A DNA stretch of 64,000 nt from CAYRNY01 sp964425755 (GCA_964425755.1 CAYRNY010000004.1:177858-241857), one strand, 5' to 3'; shown: positions 1-9,788, counted from the stretch's first letter. The notes: generated from the sequence alone by a model not told the origin. Program-made: numbers and translations.

Positions 1-40
1 CTAAGTCTAGCGACTGCGTGTGTTCGACCGTTACAGTCAG

Positions 41-70
41 GGTCCCGCCTTTGTGGCGGGGCCTTTTTTT
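41..70 (+). terminator. Rho-independent terminator
   Basis: A 9-bp stem (GGTCCCGCC at 41-49 with GGCGGGGCC at 55-63, one G-T pair) closes a 5-nt loop and is followed by seven T residues. It ends a transcript entering from the left of the window and separates it from the glycosyltransferase gene. Confidence 0.85.
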
Positions 71-139
71 AGGGCGTGGCGCTTCACCAAAACGCCGCGC
101 GGTTGAGCCTTGTAACCGTTCAGCGTGCCGGAGGTTGGG

Positions 140-145
140 TATAAT
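140..145 (+). promoter_or_regulatory. Candidate -10 element (TATAAT)
   Basis: A perfect TATAAT lies about 85 bp before the ATG at 230 and after the upstream terminator, so it is well placed to start the glycosyltransferase transcript. No good -35 box is visible at 16-18 bp, which limits confidence. Confidence 0.35.
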
Positions 146-229
146 GGCAGCAAACGACAACACGCACGGCAAGCTCAGCGGTATTGCGACATCTGTTGCA
201 TGCAGCATCGTCAAAGGATCGGGTCAGCC

Positions 230-1462
230 ATGAACATCGGGTTTATCTCAACACGGCTCGCGGGCAATGACGGGGTATCGCTGGAGACGGCCAAATGGGC
301 TACGGTTCTGCGGCGCGTGGGGCACAGCATTTTCTACTGCGCCGGTGAACTCGAATCCGGCGGGCCGCCGGGGGCGCTCATCCCGGACATGCACTTCGAG
401 CATCCTGAGAACGCGTGGATCCAGGCGCACGCCTTCGGCACCACGACGCCGCACCCGGAGTTGTACGCGCGAATCGAGGCGTTGAAGAGCGCGATCAAAC
501 CCCGGCTTGACGCGTTCATCCGGGACTACCGCATCGACCTGATCATCCCGCAGAACATCTTCGCCGTGCCGATGCAGCTTCCGTTAGGGCTGGCGCTGGC
601 CGAGATCATCCGCGAAACGGGCATCCCCACTATTTCCCACGAACACGATTACTACTGGGAACGCACGGCGTACGAACCCAACTGCGTCGGTGACATCCTC
701 GACGCCGCGTTTCCGCCCGATCTGCCCTCGGTGCGCCACGTGGTGATCAGCAGCATCGCCCAGGCGAGCCTCAAGCAGCGGCGCGGGATTGACGCTACCG
801 TCGTGCCTAACGTGTTCGACTACGCGACCCCCGCGCCAGGGCTGGACGACTTCAACGCCGATTTTCGCGCTGCCATCGGGCTGAGCGACGACGATTTTCT
901 GATCCTGGAGCCGGTGCGCATCATTCGCCGCAAAGGGATCGAGCTGGCGATCGAAGCCCTGCGCCGGCTCGATGACCCGCGCTGCAAGTTCATCCTGACG
1001 CATGGGGACGACCTGGACCGCGATTACCTCGGCGAACTGCAAGCCCAGGCGGCAGCCGCCAACGTGGACATGCGCCTCGTGACGGACCGCATCGCCAGCA
1101 GCCGCAGCGCCAGCGGCGGGCAGAAAACGTACATCCTGTGGGATGCGTACGTGCACGCCGATTTCGTGATGTACCCCAGCCTATACGAAGGGTTTGGCAA
1201 CGCGTTGCTGGAAACCGTCTACTTCAAACGCCCGATGCTGGTGAACAACTACAGCGTGTACGCGGCGGACATCGGGCCGCTGGGGTTTGAGTTCATCGAG
1301 CTTGACGGCGCGGTCACGGCTGGAGCGGTCGCCCAACTGCGTGACTGGCTCGATCACCCGCAGCGATGGCAGCAGGCGGTCGAGAAGAATTACGCGCTTG
1401 CCCGGCAGCATTTTTCCTACAGCGTGCTGGAACGCCATCTCGACACGCTCATCACGTCCTGA
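230..1462 (+). CDS. Glycosyltransferase, GT4-like
   Basis: The 410-residue product looks like a GT-B fold retaining glycosyltransferase that moves a sugar from a nucleotide-sugar donor to an unknown acceptor in the cytoplasm. The N-terminal Rossmann half opens with MNIGFISTRLAGNDGV. The C-terminal half holds EPVRIIRRKG around residue 225 and YPSLYEGFGNALLE around residue 316, the family's donor-binding E-x7-E type segment. I chose ATG 230 rather than an upstream in-frame start because it opens exactly at the family-like N-terminus; the preceding region is a poor protein sequence. The gene stands alone, with a terminator upstream and 136 bp downstream before the next gene. The acceptor could be a compatible solute, lipid or polysaccharide; the sequence does not say. 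Confidence 0.85.
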   Translation: MNIGFISTRLAGNDGVSLETAKWATVLRRVGHSIFYCAGELESGGPPGALIPDMHFEHPENAWIQAHAFGTTTPHPELYARIEALKSAIKPRLDAFIRDYRIDLIIPQNIFAVPMQLPLGLALAEIIRETGIPTISHEHDYYWERTAYEPNCVGDILDAAFPPDLPSVRHVVISSIAQASLKQRRGIDATVVPNVFDYATPAPGLDDFNADFRAAIGLSDDDFLILEPVRIIRRKGIELAIEALRRLDDPRCKFILTHGDDLDRDYLGELQAQAAAANVDMRLVTDRIASSRSASGGQKTYILWDAYVHADFVMYPSLYEGFGNALLETVYFKRPMLVNNYSVYAADIGPLGFEFIELDGAVTAGAVAQLRDWLDHPQRWQQAVEKNYALARQHFSYSVLERHLDTLITS

Positions 1463-1598
1463 GCGCCGCACGGGGAACCTGCCGGCGACCTGTCCGGCCC
1501 CGTGTCGGCCCGCGTAACCACGCGGCGCGCCCTGTCATGATCCGGGGCGCTGTGGTATGCTCGTGGCGACTATCACTGAACGTGCAGGAGGATAACCC

Positions 1599-1952
1599 AT
1601 GGTTGGTTTTTTGAAGCGTCTTTTCGGCGGCGGGCAGTCCGGTGGCGATAAGGACGGGCTGTACTTCTATTTCCGCGCCGATCGCAGTGGTGAAGTGGTC
1701 CAGGTGCGGCTGCACCGCTTTAACGATCTGTCACTGACCGACGACGGCAAAGGCTATTACACGCGCAAGGTGATCGTCGGGCCGCACAGCTATGAGCGGC
1801 TGGAAGCGGAATTTATGTTCGACAAAAACCGTAACCTGCAGTCCTGCGAAGTGACCGGCGGTGAGATGGTTGAGCAGGAACATTACGAAGCGTATCTGGC
1901 CGCGCAGGAAGCCAAATCCGGCGCGGACGCAGCATCCGGTTCCAAGAGCTGA
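1599..1952 (+). CDS. Hypothetical protein, 117 aa
   Basis: A strong Shine-Dalgarno (AGGAGG) precedes ATG 1599. The product starts with a short hydrophobic/basic stretch (MVGFLKRLFGGG), followed by a compact mixed alpha/beta-looking core with aromatic and charged residues (GLYFYFRADRSGEVVQVRL, then RKVIVGPHSYERLE) and a low-complexity Ala/Ser/Gly tail. I do not recognise a named domain. It has no signal peptide or membrane span. It ends 17 bp before the HAD-like gene, so the two are probably cotranscribed. Coding character looks real given the ribosome site and lack of a better frame. Confidence 0.7.
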   Translation: MVGFLKRLFGGGQSGGDKDGLYFYFRADRSGEVVQVRLHRFNDLSLTDDGKGYYTRKVIVGPHSYERLEAEFMFDKNRNLQSCEVTGGEMVEQEHYEAYLAAQEAKSGADAASGSKS

Positions 1953-1968
1953 CACGCGAGTAACCACC

Positions 1969-3177
1969 GTGACAACTCCAAACACACTGGTTTTACTCGA
2001 CGTTGACGGCGTGCTGATCCACCCGGTGGGCTACAAAGACGCGCTGCGCGCCACGATGCGCACCGTCGCGGCGTTGATGGGCCAGCCGGACCCTGAAGTG
2101 ACGTACGACGAGATCGCCGTGTTCGAAGCGTGCGGCCTGACGAATGAGTGGGATTCCGGGGCGATGTGCGCCAGTTTGCTGCTGCAGGCAGCGCTGGACC
2201 GGCGGCCCGACCTGCAGCGCGACACGCTGGACGATACCCTGGCCGCGATCCGCGCAGCGGGGATCACGCTTGCGCGACCGGATTTTGCCGCCGAAGCGCG
2301 CGCGATTGCAGATGCGTATGTTGACGGGCGGCACCCGTCGCAGGTCTACCTGGATATGCTCGGCGCGCGCACACCGGCAACGCAGCGCGCGCTGCTGCAA
2401 GCCTTGCTCGGTGACGTGTACGATGTCTCCGGCACGCTGACCACCCGCATATTCCAGACCTACGCACTCGGCAGCGAGCAGTACCGCAAAACCTACGGCG
2501 AGCCGGTCCCCGTAGAGACGGAAAGCTACATCAGCACGCGTGACAAAGCGCTGCTGGACGCCGCAAGCCGCGCGCGACTCCTGGATTGGGCGGACGATCC
2601 GGCGCATGGTGTCGTGGTTTACACCGCGCGTCCCAGCCTGCCCCCGGCTGACCTGGATTCCGGCACCGCGCCGGTGCATACCGGTACAGCGTTCGCGCCG
2701 GAAGCCGAACTGGGACTCGACCTGCTGAAGCTGGCCGGGCACGTCCCCTTGATGGGGCAGGGGCGCGTGGGCTGGCTGGCGTGGCGTAATGGGCGTATGG
2801 CGGGTGAATACGTCAAGCCGTCACCGGTACACGCGCTGGCGGCGATCGGCGCGGCGGCCTCCGGGCTGGAAACCGAATCGCTGACCGCGGCGGCGACACT
2901 GGTCGAGCAGGACGAACTCACCGGGCCGCTGGCCGCGCTGCGCGGGGGGCCGGTGCGCGTGATCGTATGCGAGGACTCGACCGGCGGCATCCGTGCCACA
3001 CGCGGCGCGATCACGGCGCTGCAACGTGCCGGGGTCGCGGCGACGCTGACGGCGGTCGGTGTCTCACCGCACCCGGATAAACGCGCGGCGCTCGGCGCTG
3101 TGGCGGATCACGTGGCGGACGATATCAACGCTGGCCTGGCCTGGGCGCTGGGCTGGGCGCGATCCGAGCGCGCATAA
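1969..3177 (+). CDS. HAD-like hydrolase family protein
   Basis: The 402-residue product carries the HAD motif I signature LLDVDGVL at residues 8-15 and a late VIVCEDSTGG segment near residue 332 that resembles motif IV with acidic Mg-binding residues. A long cap-like insertion sits between them. It is much larger than a typical 220-residue HAD phosphatase, so it may have a helical cap or a second domain. GTG 1969 was chosen because the motif I strand begins immediately after it and because upstream in-frame codons overlap the previous gene. The substrate is unknown. The long insert and lack of a clear motif II leave open a non-phosphatase role. Confidence 0.7.
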   Translation: MTTPNTLVLLDVDGVLIHPVGYKDALRATMRTVAALMGQPDPEVTYDEIAVFEACGLTNEWDSGAMCASLLLQAALDRRPDLQRDTLDDTLAAIRAAGITLARPDFAAEARAIADAYVDGRHPSQVYLDMLGARTPATQRALLQALLGDVYDVSGTLTTRIFQTYALGSEQYRKTYGEPVPVETESYISTRDKALLDAASRARLLDWADDPAHGVVVYTARPSLPPADLDSGTAPVHTGTAFAPEAELGLDLLKLAGHVPLMGQGRVGWLAWRNGRMAGEYVKPSPVHALAAIGAAASGLETESLTAAATLVEQDELTGPLAALRGGPVRVIVCEDSTGGIRATRGAITALQRAGVAATLTAVGVSPHPDKRAALGAVADHVADDINAGLAWALGWARSERA

Positions 3178-3352
3178 CAGCTGCTGCGGGCCCGTGTGCC
3201 GCGATCATCTCCTGATCCTCAGCACCATCTGCGCCGCCTGTTGAGCCATCACAGCGCCTTCTGCAACTCCCCGCGCGTCATGGCTACGAACTTGTTGGCG
3301 GTGCAGTTGAACCTCGGCGCTGGCGCGTGCACCACGCCGGGGAAGCGCCAGC

Positions 3353-6100
3353 CTAATCCCCTATCATCACCAGCAACGCGTCGAGAAGCACGGTTGCCAC
3401 GGGATCGGCCCCGGGTTCCTGGCGTAGCAAGCGGAACGTAGTCAGTACCGCTTTTCCTTTACCGTAATGGCGTTCCGCAAGCAGCGCGACGTTCTTATGC
3501 AGCCAACCGAGAAACATACCGGCGTGAACGTGCGCCTCAAAATCCTGTTGGCCGAAACCACTCAGCACGTACTCCGGCGCGACAGTCTCAAACGCAAAGT
3601 CGGTTAGCGGGCCGCCAGGTAACTGGCTCAATGCCCCTGCCCGGCGCAGCCACGTGAACGACGATACCCAATCACCCGCCCAAAATGTGCCCGCACGCGC
3701 GATCTGCTGGGCGTAGGGAAAACACGGCTCGATCACCTGCTGCCCCGGTGCGCAGGCAGGAATGCTATCTGGCCGGTCAGCCAGCAGGATTAACCGCCCA
3801 CCGTCGCGCACGTAGTCCGTAAGTTCGTCGGTCAATTGACGCGCCAGGACAATGTCTGCCATTTCAAGCGCCGCGGTCACGTTATAGCCCAACGCGCTGC
3901 AATGGTCGCGCAGCGCACTATCTGGCGTCCACAACAGGCGCTCGGAGAGTGACGCCTGGCTGCGGGCGGGGAACACTGTCAGCGTGAGGTGATTGGTTGC
4001 CAGCACGTCCTGCTGAGCGGAGACGAGCGCCAGCACGAGATCAACATGCCGCCCTGTCTCGACCGGCGGCGCGTCGAACACGATCTGCTCTAGCGGCACT
4101 ACAGCGCCGGGCATGAGTTCCGGCACCGGCACAACACCGCCGATATCATACCCTTCAAGCTGCCATGTGACCGACGCACCCATGATCGCTTGGTCGCCCG
4201 CGTGGGCGGCGTGCAGCCCAACGCGGACCGCTTCACCCGGCCAGTAAGCCAGGCGATCCCAGCGGGGGATCACGAGCGTATCCGCGTTGAGCGGGGCCAG
4301 CGCATCACAAAAGGCTTTCGGATTGCGCTTTATGTCGAGCAGGCCGTTGGCTTCCCAGTGCACGTCGGTCAGTTCGGTGATCACATAACCGGCAAGCGGC
4401 GCGTGGCGGCGCATGGATTCGATTTCGTATTTCAGCGCTTGATACTGCTGCCACTGGGTAGCGGCGATGAACGACGCCCAATCGCCAAACACGCGGTCCA
4501 GGTGCCAGGCGTTGTAGCGATGCCTGATACCGTGCGGGTAGGCAACCCCATCGCCCCAGTCCATGCCCGTCTCAAACCACCAGGGTTCGGAGCCGTTGTC
4601 GTCGCTGAGAAGGTCCGTATCGGGCAGCCCCCAGTTGCCGAATTCTGAGACGATGAGCGGCTCGTCCCCGGATCGCACCGCGTCGCTGTGCGGGCTGAAG
4701 GTCCAGGCGGCACGGTTAGCGAACTGCGCGATGATATCGTCCCACTCGTGGCGATGGTCCGGCATCGCGCGGTAGAAATGGTAATCCTCGATATCGGTCT
4801 GGACGTGGAAATTCGGCCAGCATGCCGAATTATCGATCACCAGTCGCGACGGGTCGTGTGCTTTCAGCCGGTGATACATTTTGCCCAGCCATTCCCGGTG
4901 ATCGGCATCATACACCAGGTCAGTTCCCCAGTCCTCGTTGATGATCGTCCAGATGATGATCGACGGGTGATTGTAATCGCGCTCGACGGTACGATACAGC
5001 GTATGCTCCAGCCGCTCCCGTGTAGCGCTGGTCAACCGCGCGGCGTTGGGGATGTCAAGCCAGACCAGCATCCCCACGCGGTCCGCTACGGCCAGATAGC
5101 GCGGATCGGGGATTTTGATGTGGCAGCGCAGGCAGTTCAAGCCCATGGCTTTCGCCTTGCGGAACTGGTCTTCCAGGAACGCTTCCGAAGGGGGCGTGCA
5201 GATCGTGCCGGGATAGTAATCCTGGTCCAGCGCCCCGCGCAGATATAACGGAGCGCCATTCAAATAGAGCCTGCCATCACGGGTTTCAACCGTGCGAAAG
5301 CCAAAGGTCTCGTCGCGCTCGTCGAGCACATCTTCGCCGGCGACGAGCGCCACATGGACGCGATACAGATGCGGCGTGTCAGGGGACCAGGGCAGCGGAT
5401 CGGGCACTACCTGCGCCACGTCGAGCTGCGCGGCGTGCGGCGCGATGCGCTGCTCGCGTTCGTGCACCGGCGTCCCCTCAGGCGCGTGAATCCGGACGCG
5501 CAAGACGCGCGCCTGGTCCCGGCTTGGGATCGACAGCGTGATGCGGGCGTGCACCTGGCCGGTCTCCAGCACAGGGGTGAGCCTGACGCCGGTGATGTGC
5601 TCCGGCGACCGCGCCTCAACGCGCACGCTCTGCCAGATACCGCCGAGGATGCCGTACCAGCTTTGTTTGCCATGCGGGACCTCACCGAACGGGAAATCCG
5701 GAAAACGGGCCGGGTTGTCCGACGGCGCAACGACGCGGACCAGTAACTCATTCGTATCCCCATAGCGCAAGAATTCATCGAGCTGCAGTTCAAAAGGCAG
5801 GTAGCCCCCTTCGTGTGCCCCCACGTAGCGCCCGTTGAGCCAGATCTCAGCGAAGTAGTTAACCGCCCCAAAGCAGGCAAATACGGCCCGGTTTTCCCAT
5901 GCTTCGGGCGCTGTGAAGACACGGCGATACCATGCCGTACCGGCAGCTTGCCGCAGGTCGTCGAATTGAGCCTGCCAGGGACCGGGCACATGGGCGGTGC
6001 GCCACGTCGTCACATGGCCGATATCCTCAGGTCCCAGGCTGCCGTCACGGTCGAAGTGGAAGTCCCACGCGCCATCGAGTGCAAGATAGTCACGCCCCAT
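3353..6100 (-). CDS. Glycoside hydrolase family 2 protein (beta-galactosidase/glucuronidase type)
   Basis: The 915-residue product has the GH2 order: jelly-roll sugar-binding domain (WDFHFDRDG to about residue 190), Ig-like domain, then a TIM barrel. The acid/base glutamate is visible in TIINEDWG near residue 390 and the nucleophile in IVSEFGNWG near residue 486. No signal peptide is seen, so it should act in the cytoplasm on imported glycosides. The region after residue 600 adds Ig-like sequence and a Rossmann/glutaminase-like segment (DYVRDGGRLILLAD), resembling accessory domains in some beta-galactosidases and ThuA-like proteins. It is the last gene of the operon starting at 9635, which supplies an ABC importer. 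Specificity (galactose, glucuronic acid, mannose) cannot be read from the sequence. An AGGAG sits about 12 nt before the ATG. Confidence 0.9.
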   Translation of the reverse strand: MGRDYLALDGAWDFHFDRDGSLGPEDIGHVTTWRTAHVPGPWQAQFDDLRQAAGTAWYRRVFTAPEAWENRAVFACFGAVNYFAEIWLNGRYVGAHEGGYLPFELQLDEFLRYGDTNELLVRVVAPSDNPARFPDFPFGEVPHGKQSWYGILGGIWQSVRVEARSPEHITGVRLTPVLETGQVHARITLSIPSRDQARVLRVRIHAPEGTPVHEREQRIAPHAAQLDVAQVVPDPLPWSPDTPHLYRVHVALVAGEDVLDERDETFGFRTVETRDGRLYLNGAPLYLRGALDQDYYPGTICTPPSEAFLEDQFRKAKAMGLNCLRCHIKIPDPRYLAVADRVGMLVWLDIPNAARLTSATRERLEHTLYRTVERDYNHPSIIIWTIINEDWGTDLVYDADHREWLGKMYHRLKAHDPSRLVIDNSACWPNFHVQTDIEDYHFYRAMPDHRHEWDDIIAQFANRAAWTFSPHSDAVRSGDEPLIVSEFGNWGLPDTDLLSDDNGSEPWWFETGMDWGDGVAYPHGIRHRYNAWHLDRVFGDWASFIAATQWQQYQALKYEIESMRRHAPLAGYVITELTDVHWEANGLLDIKRNPKAFCDALAPLNADTLVIPRWDRLAYWPGEAVRVGLHAAHAGDQAIMGASVTWQLEGYDIGGVVPVPELMPGAVVPLEQIVFDAPPVETGRHVDLVLALVSAQQDVLATNHLTLTVFPARSQASLSERLLWTPDSALRDHCSALGYNVTAALEMADIVLARQLTDELTDYVRDGGRLILLADRPDSIPACAPGQQVIEPCFPYAQQIARAGTFWAGDWVSSFTWLRRAGALSQLPGGPLTDFAFETVAPEYVLSGFGQQDFEAHVHAGMFLGWLHKNVALLAERHYGKGKAVLTTFRLLRQEPGADPVATVLLDALLVMIGD

Positions 6101-6178
6101 AGATTGTGTGTCTCCTGCGGAAAAAGATAGCCCCAGCAGAAACGACCGGGGCTATCATAGTCTGTCTTGCGAGATGGG

Positions 6179-7528
6179 TTAACGGCGACGCCCGCTGAGC
6201 AGTTCATTGACGCGGAAGTCGATGTCTTCCAGGGCGGCCTGCGGGTCTTTCCCGGCCAGCCACGTGGACTGGAGTTCTTCGGCGATGATATCCATGTTCC
6301 CGCGCTGGTTCGGGGCGGGGGGCACGGCGCGCGCGATCAATGCGGTCTCGACGTATTCAGAACGATGGGGCAGTGCGTCGTATTCCGCGCTTGCCAGCAC
6401 GGACGTCCGAATCGGCATGTGCCCGGTACGTGCCCAGTGGAAGTTGTTGTCGTACAGGAACTTCAAGAAACGAAGCGCGGCTTCCTGCTTTTCAGGATCA
6501 GGATCGGGCTGGACCGGCATCACCCACATGTGCGAGTCTGACCATGTCGCGGGTACGTCGTAGAGTGTGGGGAAGTCCCGCACGACGTAGGTCCGCAGCG
6601 GCGTATCGGGATTCGCTGCCTGGGCATTGTAGGAGTCCACGACCCAGGTACCGTTGATCATCACAGCCGCTTCACCGGCCAGGAAATCCTGCTCAGAAAC
6701 CGAGTAGTCCGCGTCCTTTGCAGCGTGGTCATTCTCATAGATCGCCAGCAGAAGATCGAGCGCTTCGCGTCCGGCGTCGGTGTCGAATGTCGCTTCGGTG
6801 CCATCTTCGTTAAACACGTCGCTGCCCTGCTGCCATACCGCCGCTTCGAAGAAGCGCACGACCATCGGGTCATCCACACCGGCCATGCTCATATAGCGCT
6901 TACCGGTCGCGTCTTTGACCTGTTGCGCGTGTTCGAGCAGCTCATCACGGCTGGCGGGCAGGATCGGGTCGCCGTTATCGTCGACCAACCCGGCTTCGGC
7001 CAGCAGGTCCACGTTGATGTGCCACAGCAGCGCGTGCACGTCCCACGGCATGGCGTAGATCGTGCCGTCGTAAGAGGCCGCATCCAGTGCGTTGGCGGTG
7101 AAGTCATCGACATCGATGCCATACTGCTCGAAGCTCTCGCCCAGGGACATAACCAGCTCGCGCGAGGCGTAATCATAGAGCGAGAGGCGGTGCAGCACGG
7201 CGATGTCTGGCGGGTTGCCGCCGGCGAGTGTGCTGGCGAGCTGATCGTAATAAGTGAACCAGTCGATGGCCTGCGTCTCAACCGTGATCCCGAACTCATT
7301 TTCGGCGTTGAACTTATTAGCCAACACCTGAATGATCCCGCATTCACCGGTAGCCTGGTCCAGTTCGGTCACTCCGGCGTATTCATCGGAGCAGCCGCCG
7401 AAAAAGCGATAGAACGTGATCGTCACGCCGTCTTGCGCCTGTGTGATGCCCGGTGCGGGCAGTGCGCCGAGGCCAAAGGCGACCAGTAAGGCCAACACGA
7501 CCAATGCTTTCCAGTTACGTTTCGTCAT
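6179..7528 (-). CDS. Extracellular sugar-binding protein of ABC transporter (family 1)
   Basis: The 449-residue product begins with a basic n-region and a hydrophobic stretch (ALVVLALLVAFGLGALPAPG) ending near AQDG, a classic Sec signal peptide; I see no lipobox. The mature part has the typical carbohydrate-binding fold seen in MalE/UgpB-type proteins (NKFNAENEFGITVE, GNPPDIAVLH, YAMPWDVHALLWHINVDLL). It would capture an oligosaccharide or glycoside outside the membrane and deliver it to the two permeases encoded just upstream. GGAGAG lies before the ATG. No ATPase is encoded in the operon, so a shared MsmK/UgpC-type ATPase elsewhere is likely. Confidence 0.92.
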   Translation of the reverse strand: MTKRNWKALVVLALLVAFGLGALPAPGITQAQDGVTITFYRFFGGCSDEYAGVTELDQATGECGIIQVLANKFNAENEFGITVETQAIDWFTYYDQLASTLAGGNPPDIAVLHRLSLYDYASRELVMSLGESFEQYGIDVDDFTANALDAASYDGTIYAMPWDVHALLWHINVDLLAEAGLVDDNGDPILPASRDELLEHAQQVKDATGKRYMSMAGVDDPMVVRFFEAAVWQQGSDVFNEDGTEATFDTDAGREALDLLLAIYENDHAAKDADYSVSEQDFLAGEAAVMINGTWVVDSYNAQAANPDTPLRTYVVRDFPTLYDVPATWSDSHMWVMPVQPDPDPEKQEAALRFLKFLYDNNFHWARTGHMPIRTSVLASAEYDALPHRSEYVETALIARAVPPAPNQRGNMDIIAEELQSTWLAGKDPQAALEDIDFRVNELLSGRRR

Positions 7529-7655
7529 TTTAGATACTCTCCGTAAAAGCCACTATTTCGTGTGCGATCGAGTTGAGTTTGAAGACGCCTCGCGTGCGTC
7601 AATAGAAGATTTGTTGTGTCCATACCTCCCTTCCAATCCGGTAATCCACGTGTGG

Positions 7656-8507
7656 CTAGAAGCGCCCGCCCATGCGGATGCCCTGGATGATGTAGCGCTG
7701 GAAGATAATGAAAACAACCAGGATCGGCGCGCTGGCGGTGACGGCTGAGGCCATCAGGAAACCAAGCCCTTCGGTCTGCGCAAACGTGCCCTGCAGGCTG
7801 CCCAGGCCGACGGTCAGGGTATACATGTCGGTTTCCGTCGCTGAGACCAGCGGCCACAGATAATCATTCCAGGTCAGCACGAAGGTGAACAAGCCCAGCG
7901 TGGTCAGCGCCGGTACGGATAGCGGCAGCATGATCCGCGCGTAGACCAGCAGGCGGTTCGCACCGTCCAGCTTGGACGCTTCTTCGATATCCTGCGGGAT
8001 CGCCTGGAAGAACTGCGCCATCAAGAATACACCCAGCGGAAAAGCCAGCCGGGGCAGCACCAGCGCCTGGTAGGTGTTGTGCATCTCCCACGATGAAAAC
8101 ATCGTGTGCAGCGGGATGAAAACCGCCTGCTCCGGGACCATCATCCCTGACAGGATGAAGAAATAAACCAGGCGCTTACCTTTGAACGGTATCCGCGCGA
8201 AAGCATAACCGGCCAGGGACGCCAGGATCAGGGTCAGGATAGTTGTGCTGGTGGACACGATCATGCTGTTCATGAACCAGCGCGGCACTTTAGAGACATG
8301 CAGGATGTCGCCGTAGTTTTTCAGCGTGAACGGATCGGGGATCATCCCCTTGGTCGACACCTGCAGCACATCGTTCGGCTTGAGCGACATCGCGACCACC
8401 CAGACGATAGGCGCGATCCAGAAAATGCTCACCACAACCAACAGGCCAATCAGGAGCCAGTTGCCGATACGTTTCTGCGTATCACCCGGGGCAATCTGAC
8501 CTAACAT
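7656..8507 (-). CDS. Carbohydrate ABC transporter permease, MalG-like
   Basis: This 283-residue integral membrane protein has about six transmembrane helices and the cytoplasmic EAA loop (DIEEASKLDGA around residues 174-184) that docks the ATPase. It forms a heterodimeric channel with the permease encoded immediately upstream. Its ATG directly follows the stop codon of that gene (TAAATG), which implies translational coupling. The C-terminus YIIQGIRMGGRF is typical of MalG-type permeases. Confidence 0.93.
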   Translation of the reverse strand: MLGQIAPGDTQKRIGNWLLIGLLVVVSIFWIAPIVWVVAMSLKPNDVLQVSTKGMIPDPFTLKNYGDILHVSKVPRWFMNSMIVSTSTTILTLILASLAGYAFARIPFKGKRLVYFFILSGMMVPEQAVFIPLHTMFSSWEMHNTYQALVLPRLAFPLGVFLMAQFFQAIPQDIEEASKLDGANRLLVYARIMLPLSVPALTTLGLFTFVLTWNDYLWPLVSATETDMYTLTVGLGSLQGTFAQTEGLGFLMASAVTASAPILVVFIIFQRYIIQGIRMGGRF

Positions 8508-9635
8508 TTACGCTTCCTCCCCCTGGGTAAGCCAGATTTGGACGATCGAGGTCCCCAGCATGAACACGAACAAGATCATCGACATCGCGGAAGCGTACCC
8601 TAACATCCAATCGCGAAAGCCCGTCTGGTAGATCTCCAGCACCAGCACGCGTGTCGCGCCTGCCGGGCCGCCGCGCGTCATCAGGTACACCTGCCCAAAG
8701 ATCTGGAATGAGAACATGACTTGCAGCACAACCACCGCGACCGTCGTCCGCTTGAGCAGCGGCAGAGTCATGCGGAAGAACGTGACGAGCGGACCGGCAC
8801 CGTCGAGTTTTGCCGCCTCATACACTTCGGAAGGGATATCCTGCAGCCCTGCCAGAAACAGGATCATGTTGAAACCGACCGTCCACCAAAGCGTCGTGAT
8901 CACAATGGCGGGCATCGCCAGGTCCTTGTCCGTCAACCAGGCGATCGGCTCAGCGCCGAAAAGCTCCAGGAAGTGCGCCAGAATGCCCTGGCGCGGGCTG
9001 AGCACCATCACCCAGATCAAGGTGACGACGGAGACGGAGAAAATGTACGACGAGAAAAAGACGGTGCGGAAAAGTCCCATGATCGGCCAGGGCCGGTTGA
9101 GCGCGACGGCAAGCAACAACCCGACGATCACAATTGCTGGCGTTGAGAGCACCACGAAGTAGAGGGTGTTCTTAACGGCTGTGCGGAACAACTGGTCACC
9201 CCAGCGCCGCGCGCCCTCTTCCGGGTGCAGCCCCAGAACGCCCGCAAAGACCACCAGCGCGATCGCAAACAAGACCACTGCCGCAACACGCCCGATCTTC
9301 TCGCGCCGCAGGAGCCACCAGAGCACAGCCGCGCTGATGACCAGGCCCAGCACGCGCCAGACCAGTTGGTGTGGGATGTCCCACGTCAGGTTATTCCACA
9401 GCATGTAGCGGTAGTTTTCCAGCCCAACGTATTCGCGGTGCGTGCCGACAAGTTCCCATTCGTGCAGGCTGATATATATCCCGCGAAACAAGGGATAGAT
9501 CCGGAACGCGATATAAATGACCATGAACGGAAGCAGGAAGAGATAAGCCGCCGCGGTGTCGGCGAAAGTCTCGCGGAGCGATTGCATTGTAGACGTGCGA
9601 GCAGCAGCAAGTGTTGAGGGGGGAGCAGTCGCCAT
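8508..9635 (-). CDS. Carbohydrate ABC transporter permease, MalF-like
   Basis: The 375-residue protein is the partner permease, with an EAA loop (SEVYEAAKLDGA near residues 266-277). I prefer ATG 9635 over the upstream in-frame ATG at 9656 because AAGGGC lies 6 nt before it, while the upstream start has no ribosome site. It is longer than most sugar permeases (about 290-320). Between the GLENYRYML segment and the AVKNTLYF helix, where relatives have a short loop, it carries roughly 70 extra residues with two more hydrophobic helices (VISAAVLWWLL and AVVLFAIALVVFAGVLGL). That gives about eight membrane spans. Confidence 0.9.
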   Translation of the reverse strand: MATAPPSTLAAARTSTMQSLRETFADTAAAYLFLLPFMVIYIAFRIYPLFRGIYISLHEWELVGTHREYVGLENYRYMLWNNLTWDIPHQLVWRVLGLVISAAVLWWLLRREKIGRVAAVVLFAIALVVFAGVLGLHPEEGARRWGDQLFRTAVKNTLYFVVLSTPAIVIVGLLLAVALNRPWPIMGLFRTVFFSSYIFSVSVVTLIWVMVLSPRQGILAHFLELFGAEPIAWLTDKDLAMPAIVITTLWWTVGFNMILFLAGLQDIPSEVYEAAKLDGAGPLVTFFRMTLPLLKRTTVAVVVLQVMFSFQIFGQVYLMTRGGPAGATRVLVLEIYQTGFRDWMLGYASAMSMILFVFMLGTSIVQIWLTQGEEA

Positions 9636-9672
9636 TTTTCTGCCCTTATATTTCATAATATCATGTTATATT

Positions 9673-9709
9673 GCATATTCAGCATATGCGAATTTAAAGC
9701 GCTTGTCAA
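9673..9709 (-). promoter_or_regulatory. Promoter and operator-like palindrome of the ABC/GH2 operon
   Basis: On the minus strand TTGACA (9709-9704) and TATGCT (9686-9681) are separated by 17 bp, giving a good sigma-70-like promoter for the permease operon. Overlapping the -10 is an inverted repeat GCATAT (9673-9678) - 5 nt - ATATGC (9684-9689), which also contains the perfect palindrome GCATATGC. This is a likely operator for the divergently encoded ArsR-type regulator. Confidence 0.65.
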
Positions 9710-9759
9710 CATTTTGACGCAGTTTGGGGCGAATTCCGGCTCGAATTTCCCTGAATCGC

Positions 9760-9788
9760 TTGACCGCATCCAACAAAACAGGTAAAAT
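9760..9788 (+). promoter_or_regulatory. Promoter of the ArsR-type regulator gene
   Basis: TTGACC (9760-9765) and TAAAAT (9783-9788) are spaced by exactly 17 bp and point toward the regulator. They lie about 55 bp before its ATG at 9844. Confidence 0.7.
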
